A stretch of 12,682 bases of DNA from positions 1 through 12,682 of the forward strand of contig DAHWKH010000055.1 in NCBI GenBank assembly GCA_027343725.1, read 5' to 3'. The position numbers and the translations under genes are program-made. Every line of letters begins with the position of its first letter. The first letter of the stretch is position 1. The notes below the pieces were generated by a model that searched no databases, was not told the origin of the DNA, and saw only the letters and a list, made by a program, of their open reading frames with translations. Source of the stretch: Acidiferrobacteraceae bacterium. Its GTDB lineage: Bacteria > Pseudomonadota > Gammaproteobacteria > Acidiferrobacterales > Acidiferrobacteraceae. This document shows positions 6,313-12,682 of the stretch, piece after piece.

Positions 6313-6680
6313 GATCCCTCCGATACCAAGGCCCGGACAAAGCCTTTCCCGCGGCCCCAAAACCTATAGTCCGTGGGGGATTGTCACCGATTGCGCCAAG
6401 ATCCCCCGTCCGCCTTTTGACGAAAAGGGCGCGCACGCCTGGGCGGATCTGGACGCCCTGCGCGACCCTGTCTTGTGGGGGACCTCACCGAGTCCGATCA
6501 CCCGGATGCCGCGATGGCGCGCACGCAAGAGTCGACGGCCCCCCCCCAGGGGGAGGGCCTTTGGAACTGTTGTGCCCGTTTGCTTTACAGTACGCCGCGA
6601 TGGCCCTAAGGTAAAGGAGCGGGCCGAGGCTGCGTCGTCGCCGCCGGTCCGTATCGTTTGGCGAAGTGAAGGAGGTTTTC
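6313..6680. other. Divergent intergenic region with a strong GC hairpin
   Basis: These 368 bases lie between the SDR gene (minus) and the small-protein genes (plus) and should hold both promoters. No convincing gene is present. The striking element is GGCCCCCCCCC (6537-6547) opposite GGGGGAGGGCC (6549-6559), an eleven-base inverted repeat with one mismatch; it includes a run of nine C residues and is followed only by TTT. For the plus strand TACAGT (6586-6591) is a weak -10 candidate without a convincing -35. Confidence 0.5.
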
Positions 6681-6878
6681 ATGGACGTTCTTGAAAGCGA
6701 TTCCTCCCGTGTCGTCCTGCGCTTTGAGAAGGGCGAACTCGAGACCATCAGCGATCCGATCCTCGATCACGCCGAAGAGTTCACGAGCAGCGTGCTCGAC
6801 TTGGCCAATCTTCTGAAAGAGCAGGGCTATCGGATGCGCAACACGTTTCGACAACCCCCCCACGCCTTCGGGGATTGA
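6681..6878 (+). CDS. Small conserved-looking protein, first of a paralogous pair
   Basis: A 65-residue acidic protein of unrecognised family. The start is well supported: AAGGAGG at 6669-6675 lies five bases before ATG 6681. Predicted shape is an N-terminal strand (RVVLRFEKGE) followed by helical segments ending in LANLLKEQGYRM. There is no signal peptide or membrane segment and no Cys. Its residues from VVLRF to EQGYR align without gaps over 41 positions with the next gene product (VVIEL to ERGFF), most clearly at the C-terminus (LANLLKEQGY against LATLLRERGF). The two genes are 12 bases apart and likely translationally coupled. Position before kup suggests, but does not prove, a link to potassium transport or its control. 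Confidence 0.72.
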   Translation: MDVLESDSSRVVLRFEKGELETISDPILDHAEEFTSSVLDLANLLKEQGYRMRNTFRQPPHAFGD

Positions 6879-6890
6879 GGAGATATCGCC

Positions 6891-7097
6891 ATGCACATCA
6901 AACACGAGGAACCCACGGCCGTGGTGATCGAGCTGAGCGCGATCGAAGCGGGGCACATCGCCGCCGACCTCGCCGCCAAATGCGACATCGCCGGCAAGGG
7001 GGCGGAGGCCCTCGCCACGTTGCTGCGCGAGCGCGGATTTTTTCGCGAACTCGCCGTCTCCCAGCGCACCGAGTGGGCCGGCCCGGACGACGCCTAA
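6891..7097 (+). CDS. Small protein, second of the paralogous pair
   Basis: A 68-residue soluble protein, likely a diverged tandem copy of the preceding one. Its ribosome site GAGGAG (6877-6882) overlaps the upstream stop codon and sits eight bases before the ATG, a typical coupled arrangement. Visible segments are a strand (TAVVIELSAIE), a middle Ala-rich helix (AADLAAKCD) and the shared C-terminal helix (LATLLRERGFFRE). The tail WAGPDDA is acidic. It has one Cys, absent from its neighbour. No known domain can be named. The kup gene follows after a 120-base leader containing a large hairpin, so it may or may not share a transcript with it. Confidence 0.7.
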   Translation: MHIKHEEPTAVVIELSAIEAGHIAADLAAKCDIAGKGAEALATLLRERGFFRELAVSQRTEWAGPDDA

Positions 7098-7120
7098 CGC
7101 ACACAGACGAAACCCTCGGC

Positions 7121-7158
7121 GCGGGCGCCTCGATGACCCCCATCGAGGCGCTGCCCGC
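7121..7158 (+). promoter_or_regulatory. Large hairpin in the leader of kup
   Basis: GCGCCTCGATG (7125-7135) and CATCGAGGCGC (7141-7151) form a perfect 11-bp stem around ACCCC. An alternative keeps the inner nine pairs and adds outer GCGGGC (7121-7126) with GCCCGC (7153-7158) across a three-base bulge. It ends about 60 bases before the kup start and has no T-run after it. It could be an attenuator, a processing signal or a regulator-binding structure. It does not look like the c-di-AMP (ydaO) riboswitch known ahead of some potassium transporter genes. Confidence 0.45.
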
Positions 7159-7217
7159 ACCGGATTGCCGACCACGGCTTTTGCCTGACAGCCCCACACT
7201 GCACCGAGGAAGCGCGC

Positions 7218-9146
7218 TTGCCGGCAAGCCCTGATCAGAGGAAGACCCATCCGGACGCGCTCCCGCTCCTGGCGCTCGCGGCGCTGGGCGTCGTCTTCGG
7301 GGATATCGGCACGAGTCCCCTTTATACCCTGAGCGCGTGCCTCTCGGTCCTCTCGCTCCCGCCGACCGCCGCCAATCTTCTCGGGATGCTCTCGCTGATC
7401 TTCTGGACGCTCGTATTGGTGGTCGCGGTCAAATACGCGGGCGTCGTCATGCGCGCGGATCAACACGGCGAGGGCGGCGTCATGGTGATCACGGCGCTGG
7501 CTTCGCGCACGGCGCTCGGGTCCCCGCGCACCCGCCGGTGGATCCTGATACTCGGTCTGCTCGGCGCCTCGCTCTTTTACGGTGACGGGGTCGTGACGCC
7601 GGCGATCTCCGTGCTCTCGGCGCTCGGCGGCCTAACGGTCGCCTCGAGCGCCTTCAAGACGCTGATCGTCCCGCTGTCTCTCGGCATCATCGTCGCGCTC
7701 TTCCTGGTGCAGCATCGCGGGACCGGCGCCATCAGCCGCTGGTTCGGTCCGGTGATGCTCGTCTGGTTCGTGCTTCTCTTGATCTCCGGCGGCTTCTGGG
7801 TGGTGAGGGACCCGCGCGTGCTCGCGGCGCTGAGTCCCGTGTGGGCCCTGCGCTTTCTGATCCGCCAAGGCCTGCACGGCCTGGCGATTCTCGGGGCCGT
7901 CGTCTTGGCGGTCACGGGCGCCGAGGCCCTGTACGCGGATTTGGGTCACTTCGGGGCCCCCGCCATCCGTTCGGCGTGGTTCGTCCTGGTGCTGCCGGCG
8001 CTCGCCCTCAATTATCTCGGTCAGGGCGCGCTCCTCATCCTGCACCCGGCGGCGGCCGCGAACCCCTTCTTCAAGCTGTTCCCCGCCTGGGCCACCTTAC
8101 CGATGGTGGCGGTCTCGGGCATCGCGACGATCATCGCCTCGCAATCCATCATCTCGGGCGCCTATTCGGCGACCCGCCAAGCCTCCCTGCTCGGTTATCT
8201 GCCGCGTCTGAGCATCATCCACACATCCTCGTCCGAACGGGGGCAAATCTATCTCCCCGGGCTCAACTGGCTCTTGATGGTCGCGGTCGTGGTCGTCATT
8301 CTCGTGTTCCGCTCGTCGGCGGCGCTGAGTTTCGCATACGGCACGGCGGTCACCGGCACCATGGTCTTCACCACCCTGATGGTGTATTTCGTGGCCCGCT
8401 ATCACTGGAAATGGCGGCTGTGGAAAGTCGGCCTCTTTTCCGGCTTCTTTCTCCTGCTCGACGGCGTCTTCTTCGGCGCCAACGTGTTCAAGTTCGCGGC
8501 CGGGGGCTGGTTTCCGGTCACCATCGGCTTGGCGGCCTTCACGCTCATGGCGACCTGGCGCCGCGGCCACGACCTGCTCGCGCGCGCGTCCTCCCCGCAA
8601 GCCCGGTCGCTGTCTGAATTCCTCGCGGCCTTGCCCCTCCCCTCGATCACGCGTGTACCGGGAACGGCCGTGTTTTTGACCGTGCGCCCGCAGGGCGTGC
8701 CGCACGCCCTGCTGCACAACCTCAAACACAACAAGGTCCTGCACGAGCGCGTCGTCATCCTGACGATTCAATTCGAGGACGTACCCCGAATCGCGCCCGA
8801 TGCGCGCTCGACCCTCGAAGACCATGGGCAGGGTGTCTATCGCCTGACGGCGCGTTACGGCTTCATGGAGGGCGTGGACGTGCCGGGCCTCCTCGCGGCG
8901 GCACCCTTGGGCTTCCCCTGGAACCCCATGGATACCACCTACTTCGTATCACGCCAGCGCCTCGTTCCCACGCGCGCGGCGCCGATCGCCCTCTGGCGCC
9001 AGCGGCTCTACGCCCTGATGCTGCGACTCTCCGCCAATGCCATCGATTTCTTTCGCCTGCCCGCGTCGCAGACCGTCGAATTGGGGGATGTCATCGAATT
9101 GCCCTCGCAGGCGCAGCTCGCCGGGGGCGCTCAAAACCCCCGCTAA
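7218..9146 (+). CDS. kup: Kup/HAK/KT-family potassium uptake protein
   Basis: Inner-membrane potassium transporter that works by proton symport in characterised members. The 642-residue length matches the family. Signature GDIGTSPLYT is at residues 28-37, YGDGVVTPAIS at 121-131, and DQHGEGG at 81-87. About twelve hydrophobic segments run to near residue 455. A hydrophilic cytoplasmic domain follows (from HDLLARASS, through TAVFLTVRPQGVPHALLHNLKHN to the end). The start is TTG 7218, supported by GAGGAA at 7205-7210 with seven bases of spacing and by the family's short N-terminus; no in-frame ATG exists before the first signature. Kup works at low external pH in E. coli, which would suit an acid environment. 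The upstream small-protein pair and hairpin suggest possible control of expression. It converges on the MarR gene downstream. Confidence 0.96.
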   Translation: MPASPDQRKTHPDALPLLALAALGVVFGDIGTSPLYTLSACLSVLSLPPTAANLLGMLSLIFWTLVLVVAVKYAGVVMRADQHGEGGVMVITALASRTALGSPRTRRWILILGLLGASLFYGDGVVTPAISVLSALGGLTVASSAFKTLIVPLSLGIIVALFLVQHRGTGAISRWFGPVMLVWFVLLLISGGFWVVRDPRVLAALSPVWALRFLIRQGLHGLAILGAVVLAVTGAEALYADLGHFGAPAIRSAWFVLVLPALALNYLGQGALLILHPAAAANPFFKLFPAWATLPMVAVSGIATIIASQSIISGAYSATRQASLLGYLPRLSIIHTSSSERGQIYLPGLNWLLMVAVVVVILVFRSSAALSFAYGTAVTGTMVFTTLMVYFVARYHWKWRLWKVGLFSGFFLLLDGVFFGANVFKFAAGGWFPVTIGLAAFTLMATWRRGHDLLARASSPQARSLSEFLAALPLPSITRVPGTAVFLTVRPQGVPHALLHNLKHNKVLHERVVILTIQFEDVPRIAPDARSTLEDHGQGVYRLTARYGFMEGVDVPGLLAAAPLGFPWNPMDTTYFVSRQRLVPTRAAPIALWRQRLYALMLRLSANAIDFFRLPASQTVELGDVIELPSQAQLAGGAQNPR

Positions 9147-9149
9147 GGC

Positions 9150-9169
9150 CCGGAACCCCATCGTTCCGG
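9150..9169. terminator. Short hairpin between convergent kup and marR-type genes
   Basis: CCGGAAC (9150-9156) and GTTCCGG (9163-9169) pair over 7 bp around CCCATC. It starts four bases after the kup stop, within the 38-base gap to the convergent regulator stop. No T-run follows on either strand, so terminator function is tentative. Confidence 0.35.
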
Positions 9170-9184
9170 CGCGGACGCGTTCCC

Positions 9185-9634
9185 CTAACCCCGCGCCCGG
9201 CTGCGCGCGAGAATGCGCTTCAACAAGGGCTCGATGCGCGCAAGCTCATCGAGATGGGCGGCGGACAAGGCCGCGAGGTGATCCTCCGCGCGGGTCGTCA
9301 GCTGCAAGAGGACACGGCGCTGATCGTGCGGGTCGTGGACCTTCGTGATCAAGCCGCCGTCTTCCAGGCGGTCGGCTAGCTCGACCGCGCTGTGGTGGCG
9401 GATCCGCAGCCGGTCCGCGAGTTCCCCGACACTCATAGGCTTGCCCGCGCCGAATCCCTTGACCGCCAGCAGGGCCTGATGCTGGCGCGGGGTCAATCCC
9501 ACGCCCTGGGCGGCCTTCTCGCTGAATTCCAGAAAACGCCGGATGCCGTAGCGGAATTCCGCCAGCGCCTCGTAATCGGCCGGGCTCAGTCGCCGGCCGG
9601 TGCCCGTCGAATCCGCGCGATCACCCCTGGTCAT
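9185..9634 (-). CDS. MarR-family transcriptional regulator
   Basis: A 149-residue winged helix-turn-helix repressor that would act as a dimer. The DNA-binding region runs from LTPRQHQALLAVKG through MSVGELADRLRIRHHSAVELADRLEDGGLI, with the wing signature DPHDQRRVLLQLT. The flanking N- and C-terminal helices (EFRYGIRRFLEFSEKAA; LDELARIEPLLKRIL) form the dimer interface in this family. No Cys is present, so thiol-based sensing of the OhrR kind is excluded; the ligand is unknown. ATG 9634 is the only ATG at the N-terminus, although its ribosome site is weak. It is divergent from the chloride transporter gene, 98 bases away, with a palindrome between them, the classic arrangement for a MarR protein that controls itself and its neighbour. 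Confidence 0.92.
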   Translation of the reverse strand: MTRGDRADSTGTGRRLSPADYEALAEFRYGIRRFLEFSEKAAQGVGLTPRQHQALLAVKGFGAGKPMSVGELADRLRIRHHSAVELADRLEDGGLITKVHDPHDQRRVLLQLTTRAEDHLAALSAAHLDELARIEPLLKRILARSRARG

Positions 9635-9673
9635 GCCGCGATCTTACACCCGCCCCCGGCATCTCTCGACTGG

Positions 9674-9698
9674 ATTTTAGATCGTAATACGATATATT
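9674..9698. promoter_or_regulatory. Divergent promoter region with candidate MarR operator
   Basis: The palindrome ATCGTA-A-TACGAT (9681-9693) has perfect 6-base arms. It sits between two good -10 boxes: TATATT (9693-9698) facing the ClC gene and TAAAAT (minus strand, 9679-9674) facing the regulator. Both -35 boxes are weak. A dimer bound at the palindrome would block both promoters. This is the only AT-rich patch in the 98-base gap. Confidence 0.6.
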
Positions 9699-9732
9699 AA
9701 GCACGGCCGATCCGGCCGCATGAGAGGCGTTC

Positions 9733-11532
9733 ATGAACGATCCCGGCATCGAGTCGCGTTCGCTGAGCGACTTCACGGCGCGCGCACGCGTTCTCGTCAT
9801 CGCAGGCTTGGCCGTCGTCGTCGCGACGGTGAGCTTCGGCGCGGGCATGCTGCTCCTCGACATGATCCGGGCGATCACGGGTCTTGCCTATTTCGGCCGG
9901 CCCGAGCTGTCCCTGCGGCCGGCCTTCATAGGCCTGCATCTCGCACAGACGCCGCTTGGGATACTCGCGGTCATCGTCCCGGTGCTGGGCGGACTCTTGG
10001 CCGGACTCATGGCGCGTTACGGGACCCCGCAGATCCGCGGCCACGGGATCCCCGAGGCCTTGGAGGCGATCCTCATCGGCCGATCGCGCATGCGCATCAA
10101 AACCGCGATCCTGAAGCCCCTGGCCTCCGCCCTCGTCATCGGGACCGGCGGGCCGTTCGGCGCCGAGGGGCCCATCATCATGACCGGGGGCGCGATCGGC
10201 TCCTTGATCGCGCAGGCGCTGCCGGTGACCGACCGTGAGCGCAAAACCCTGCTCGTGGCGGGTGCGGTCGCCGGCATGACGGCGGTCTTTGGCACGCCGA
10301 TCGCCGCGGTCCTCTTGGCCGTGGAACTGCTGTTGTTCGAATGGGCCCCGCGCAGCTTCATACCGGTCGTCGTGGCGGCCATCGTCGCCGAACTCGAACG
10401 CGCGAGTTGGCATGTGCCCTCGCCGCTCTTTCCCGTCTCCGGCCTCATGGCGCTCACGGGCCGCGATCTCGCCGGTTGGCTCGTCGTGGGGCTCGCCGGA
10501 GGTCTCCTGGCCGCCGGTCTGACGCGGCTCGTGTACGCCTGCGAGGATGGGTTCCAAAGGCTGCCCGTCCATTGGATGTGGTGGCCGGCCCTCGGCGGCA
10601 TCGTCGTCGGCATCGGAGGCCTGATCGATCCGCACGCCCTGAGCGTCGGTTACGGCAATATCGCGCGCATGCTCGACGGCGCGGTTCTACCGCGGGGCGC
10701 CCTGACCCTTCTGGCCGTGAAGGCCGTGATCTGGGCCATAGCGCTCGGCTCCGGCACATCGGGCGGCGTGCTCGCGCCGCTACTCATCATCGGGTGCGCG
10801 ATGGGGACCGCCCTGAATGGCCTCCTGCCGGCGGCGAGCCCCGGCCTCTGGGGGCTTCTCGCGATGGCGGCAACCATGAGCGGGGCCATGCGCGCGCCCC
10901 TGACGGCCACCTTCTTCGCCGTCGAATTGACCGGGGATGGGCACATGCTCGTGCCCCTGCTCACGGCCTGCGCGAGCGCGTACACCGTGACCGTTCTGCT
11001 CCTGAAACGTTCGATCCTGACGGAAAAACTCGCGCGCCGCGGCCATCACATCACATGCGAATACGCCATCGATCCCCTGGCCGTCACGCGCGTCAGCGAT
11101 GCCCTGTCCGAATCCGTCGAGACCGTTTCGCCCTCGGCCACCCTGGACGAGGCCGCAACCCTCCTCAAAGGCCCGGCGCGCGAGCCCAACATGCCGGTCG
11201 CCGACGCCGCCGGGCGCGTGTACGGCATCGTCAACCCCGCAACGCTTGCCGAGTGGCGGCGTCTCGGAATGGCCGGCCACACGACGCTCGGCGCGGCGTT
11301 GACAAGACCACCGGACGTGGCCTACCCCGATGAGTGCCTCGCGTCCGTCGCCGAAAGGCTTTCGGCGCTCGGGCAATCCTCCCTGCCGGTGGTCTCGCGG
11401 GACACGGGACACCTCGTCGGGGCGATCGGCTGGTCGGATGCGATGGCCGTCCGGACAAGGCTGCATGCGGCCGAAGAGGAACGCAGCGCGTTTCTTGTGC
11501 GGACCCGTAAGAGGACAAGGCCCGACCGCTAA
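9733..11532 (+). CDS. ClC-family chloride transporter with C-terminal CBS pair
   Basis: A 599-residue inner-membrane anion transporter of the ClC family. Ion-path motifs are GHGIPE (residues 103-108), GAEGP (143-147, with the gating Glu at 145) and GSGTSGGVLAP (339-349). After the membrane domain (to about residue 435) two CBS repeats are visible near 450-590, for example VETVSPSATLDEAATLL and LPVVSRDTGHLVGAIGWSD; such pairs bind adenine nucleotides in relatives. In the helix corresponding to the internal proton Glu of E. coli ClC, the segment AVELLLFEW aligns Leu199 with that Glu, so proton coupling may differ. The fluoride-specific GREG and GNN motifs of CLC-F are absent. GAGAGG five bases upstream supports ATG 9733. 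Likely repressed by the divergent MarR protein. Chloride control would fit acid stress. Confidence 0.93.
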   Translation: MNDPGIESRSLSDFTARARVLVIAGLAVVVATVSFGAGMLLLDMIRAITGLAYFGRPELSLRPAFIGLHLAQTPLGILAVIVPVLGGLLAGLMARYGTPQIRGHGIPEALEAILIGRSRMRIKTAILKPLASALVIGTGGPFGAEGPIIMTGGAIGSLIAQALPVTDRERKTLLVAGAVAGMTAVFGTPIAAVLLAVELLLFEWAPRSFIPVVVAAIVAELERASWHVPSPLFPVSGLMALTGRDLAGWLVVGLAGGLLAAGLTRLVYACEDGFQRLPVHWMWWPALGGIVVGIGGLIDPHALSVGYGNIARMLDGAVLPRGALTLLAVKAVIWAIALGSGTSGGVLAPLLIIGCAMGTALNGLLPAASPGLWGLLAMAATMSGAMRAPLTATFFAVELTGDGHMLVPLLTACASAYTVTVLLLKRSILTEKLARRGHHITCEYAIDPLAVTRVSDALSESVETVSPSATLDEAATLLKGPAREPNMPVADAAGRVYGIVNPATLAEWRRLGMAGHTTLGAALTRPPDVAYPDECLASVAERLSALGQSSLPVVSRDTGHLVGAIGWSDAMAVRTRLHAAEEERSAFLVRTRKRTRPDR

Positions 11533-11547
11533 GGCCCTGGGGTCGGG
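11521..11547. terminator. Possible hairpin between convergent ClC and dehydrogenase genes
   Basis: CCCGACC (11521-11527) and GGTCGGG (11541-11547) could pair over 7 bp with a 13-base loop, spanning the ClC stop codon in a 28-base convergent gap. No T-run follows; it is only a weak terminator candidate. Confidence 0.25.
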
Positions 11548-11560
11548 CGGAGAGCGAGGC

Positions 11561-12433
11561 CTAGAGACCCGCGTCGCGGCGCGCGAGAGAGGCCACGGCC
11601 GACCAGTCGACGTCCCCTCGACCGGATGCGATCAGTGCGAGGAATCGGTCGCGCAGGAGGCTTGCCAACGGCAGCGGGACCCCGAGGGACTCCGCGGCCC
11701 CCAAGACCAGGCGGATGTCCTTCTGGCCGAGGCGGGCCGCGAACCCGGGCGGCGTGAAGCGCTCATCGGCAATGAGCGCGCCGTAATTCTTGTAAAGTGG
11801 GACATTGAAAAGGCTCGCGGTCAGGATCTCGAGAACCCCATGCCGACCGAGGCCGCCTTTCTCCACCAGGGCCATGGCCTCTCCGAGCGCCTCGATCACG
11901 GTCGCGATCAAAAAGTTGCCGCTCAATTTCACGAGATGGGCCTGTTCGGGGCGCTGCGAGACGACGAAGGTCCGCGCCCCGAGGACATCCAGAAGCGGCT
12001 GCACGCGTGCGATCAGATCCGGGGGGCCGCCCGCCACCAAAAAGAGCGTGCCGGCGGATGCGGCATCGGGCCGCCCGAAGACCGGAACGGCGAGATAACC
12101 CTGGCCCGCCCGGGCGTGGTGCTCGGCCAGCTGCGCCGACAAAGCCGGGCTGATCGTGCTGCAGGAGACGTGGATCGCGCCGGGGCGCAAGTGCGTAAGA
12201 AGCGCGTCCTCGGCGAGCACCGCCGCGCGCACCGCTTGGTCGTCGGCCAGCATCGTGAAAACGACGTCGGTCGCGGCGAAGTCTGCCCACGAACCGGCGA
12301 GACGCGCGCGCGCAGCGAACGGGTCCATTCGTTCGCGCGTGCGATTGAATACGATCAGGGAGTGCTGAGCGTCCGCCAGACGGCCGGCCATCCCGGCGCC
12401 CATCTGGCCCAAACCGATAAACCCGATTTCCAT
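11561..12433 (-). CDS. 3-hydroxyisobutyrate dehydrogenase-like (beta-HAD family) oxidoreductase
   Basis: A 290-residue soluble NAD(P)-dependent dehydrogenase of the beta-hydroxyacid family, which includes 3-hydroxyisobutyrate dehydrogenase, tartronate semialdehyde reductase and succinic-semialdehyde/glyoxylate reductases. The N-terminal Rossmann motif is GFIGLGQMG (residues 4-12), and NRT at 30-32 after the second strand suggests NADP(H). The substrate-binding segment is SCSTISP (90-96). The catalytic Lys is K169 with N173 in HLVKLSGNFLIA. The second, all-helical domain follows (KNYGALIADERFTPPGFAARLGQKDIRL). Length is typical. The start is the first ATG, with GGGGTGAT directly upstream. It follows the YccA-like gene by 59 bases on the same strand with a hairpin between. 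The exact substrate cannot be assigned. Confidence 0.91.
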   Translation of the reverse strand: MEIGFIGLGQMGAGMAGRLADAQHSLIVFNRTRERMDPFAARARLAGSWADFAATDVVFTMLADDQAVRAAVLAEDALLTHLRPGAIHVSCSTISPALSAQLAEHHARAGQGYLAVPVFGRPDAASAGTLFLVAGGPPDLIARVQPLLDVLGARTFVVSQRPEQAHLVKLSGNFLIATVIEALGEAMALVEKGGLGRHGVLEILTASLFNVPLYKNYGALIADERFTPPGFAARLGQKDIRLVLGAAESLGVPLPLASLLRDRFLALIASGRGDVDWSAVASLARRDAGL

Positions 12434-12450
12434 ATCACCCCGGTGCGTCC

Positions 12451-12476
12451 AGGCCGGGACGTGTCCATCCCGGCCT
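12451..12476 (-). terminator. Hairpin between the YccA-like and dehydrogenase genes
   Basis: AGGCCGGGA (12451-12459) and TCCCGGCCT (12468-12476) are perfect 9-bp complements around an 8-base loop. It lies 16 bases after the YccA-like stop and 17 bases before the next start on the minus strand. No T-run follows, so it may be a partial terminator or an RNA-stability element splitting expression of the two genes. Confidence 0.45.
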
Positions 12477-12492
12477 CAGCAAGAATGCCCGG

Positions 12493-12682
12493 TCAGTCCC
12501 GCCGCCCCTGAAGGGCGCCCAGGATCTCCAACAAGGCCATGAACAGGTTCAAGACGTCGAGATAGAGGCTGACGGCGATCAGGACCGGGCGGGTCTCGCC
12601 GCCGTTCACCATGCGGCTGGTGTCGAACAATACAAGCCCCGAGAACACCAAAAGGGCCATCCCGGAGATCACGAGCTGCAGG
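12493..12682 (-). CDS. Bax inhibitor-1/YccA-like membrane protein, C-terminal end (gene continues past window)
   Basis: Reading the minus strand from the window edge gives 62 residues to a TGA: a hydrophobic helix LQLVISGMALLVFSGLVLFD, then TSRMVNGGETRPVLIA, then SLYLDVLNLFMALLEILGAL and a short basic tail. The FDTSRxVxGGE segment followed by SLYLDxxNLFxxLLxxLG is the standard C-terminus of the bacterial BI-1/UPF0005 family (E. coli YccA, YbhL). These are multi-pass inner-membrane proteins; YccA modulates the FtsH protease and others are proposed calcium leak channels. Only the last part is here, so the copy cannot be judged intact. The gene is transcribed toward the dehydrogenase. Confidence 0.88.
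   Translation of the reverse strand, partial: LQLVISGMALLVFSGLVLFDTSRMVNGGETRPVLIAVSLYLDVLNLFMALLEILGALQGRRD

Noticed and set aside
6539..6547. Nine-C tract as a phase-variation switch within a gene
   Set aside because: The tract lies outside any supportable coding region, so slippage would not switch a reading frame; only promoter spacing could be affected.
7098..7217. Possible c-di-AMP (ydaO) riboswitch in the kup leader
   Set aside because: Only one large hairpin is visible, the leader is about 120 bases, and the conserved multi-helix architecture of that riboswitch could not be recognised.
6606..7466. Open frame of 286 codons on the minus strand over the small-protein genes and kup start
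   Set aside because: It runs antisense to the Kup N-terminal signatures and to two small genes with strong ribosome sites; its own translation is Arg/Glu-rich without motifs.
9733..11532. Fluoride-specific CLC-F exporter
   Set aside because: The protein has GHGIP and GAEGP rather than the GREG and Asn-rich motifs of CLC-F, and carries C-terminal CBS domains.
11330..12511. Long open frame of 393 codons on the plus strand
   Set aside because: It overlaps the end of the ClC gene in another frame and is antisense to the dehydrogenase; both overlapped genes have clear family motifs, and this frame has none.
1..12682. CRISPR array, tRNA or rRNA genes
   Set aside because: No regularly spaced repeats, cloverleaf with conserved tRNA bases, or rRNA core sequences were seen on either strand.

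Overview
This 12.7 kb window is GC-rich, Gram-negative bacterial chromosome. It encodes an outer-membrane beta-barrel, two exported redox proteins and several inner-membrane transporters. A DsrE/DsrF-like protein beside a DsbG-like thiol protein, plus Kup-type potassium uptake and a ClC chloride transporter, would suit a sulfur-oxidising and perhaps acidophilic gammaproteobacterium. That is an inference from gene content; no rRNA or other phylogenetic marker is present.

Layout. Bases 1-508 are the 3' end of an IS3-family insertion sequence: a transposase C-terminus with an intact DD(35)E core, then a candidate right terminal repeat. Next to it lies a two-gene, visibly less GC-rich cassette (546-1739) of unrecognised proteins, one with two C-terminal hydrophobic segments and an Asp-rich tail, the other a small three-helix membrane protein. 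A single gene for a small outer-membrane beta-barrel follows (1934-2527), with a duplicated TTGCCATAT element upstream and a clear intrinsic terminator. Bases 2588-2930 hold no supportable gene.

From 2931 to 6312 the genes are on the minus strand. In transcription order they are a short-chain dehydrogenase and a MarC-family membrane protein (a likely operon ending in a structured 3' region), a DsbG-like thiol oxidoreductase and a DsrE-like exported protein (a likely pair), and a cupin. The divergent gap 6313-6680 has a strong GC hairpin but no gene.

From 6681 to 9146, on the plus strand, two very small, mutually similar proteins precede a complete Kup potassium transporter that starts at TTG behind a large hairpin. 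A MarR regulator (minus) and a ClC chloride transporter with CBS domains (plus) then diverge from a short AT-rich promoter region carrying a palindrome that is the obvious candidate operator. The window ends on the minus strand with a 3-hydroxyisobutyrate dehydrogenase-like enzyme and the C-terminus of a Bax-inhibitor-1/YccA-like membrane protein.

The strongest functional theme is ion homeostasis (Kup and ClC) beside envelope thiol/sulfur chemistry. I found no CRISPR array, tRNA, rRNA or recognisable defence system. The least explained parts are the IS-adjacent membrane cassette, the small-protein pair before kup, and several stable inverted repeats without a classic U-tract.
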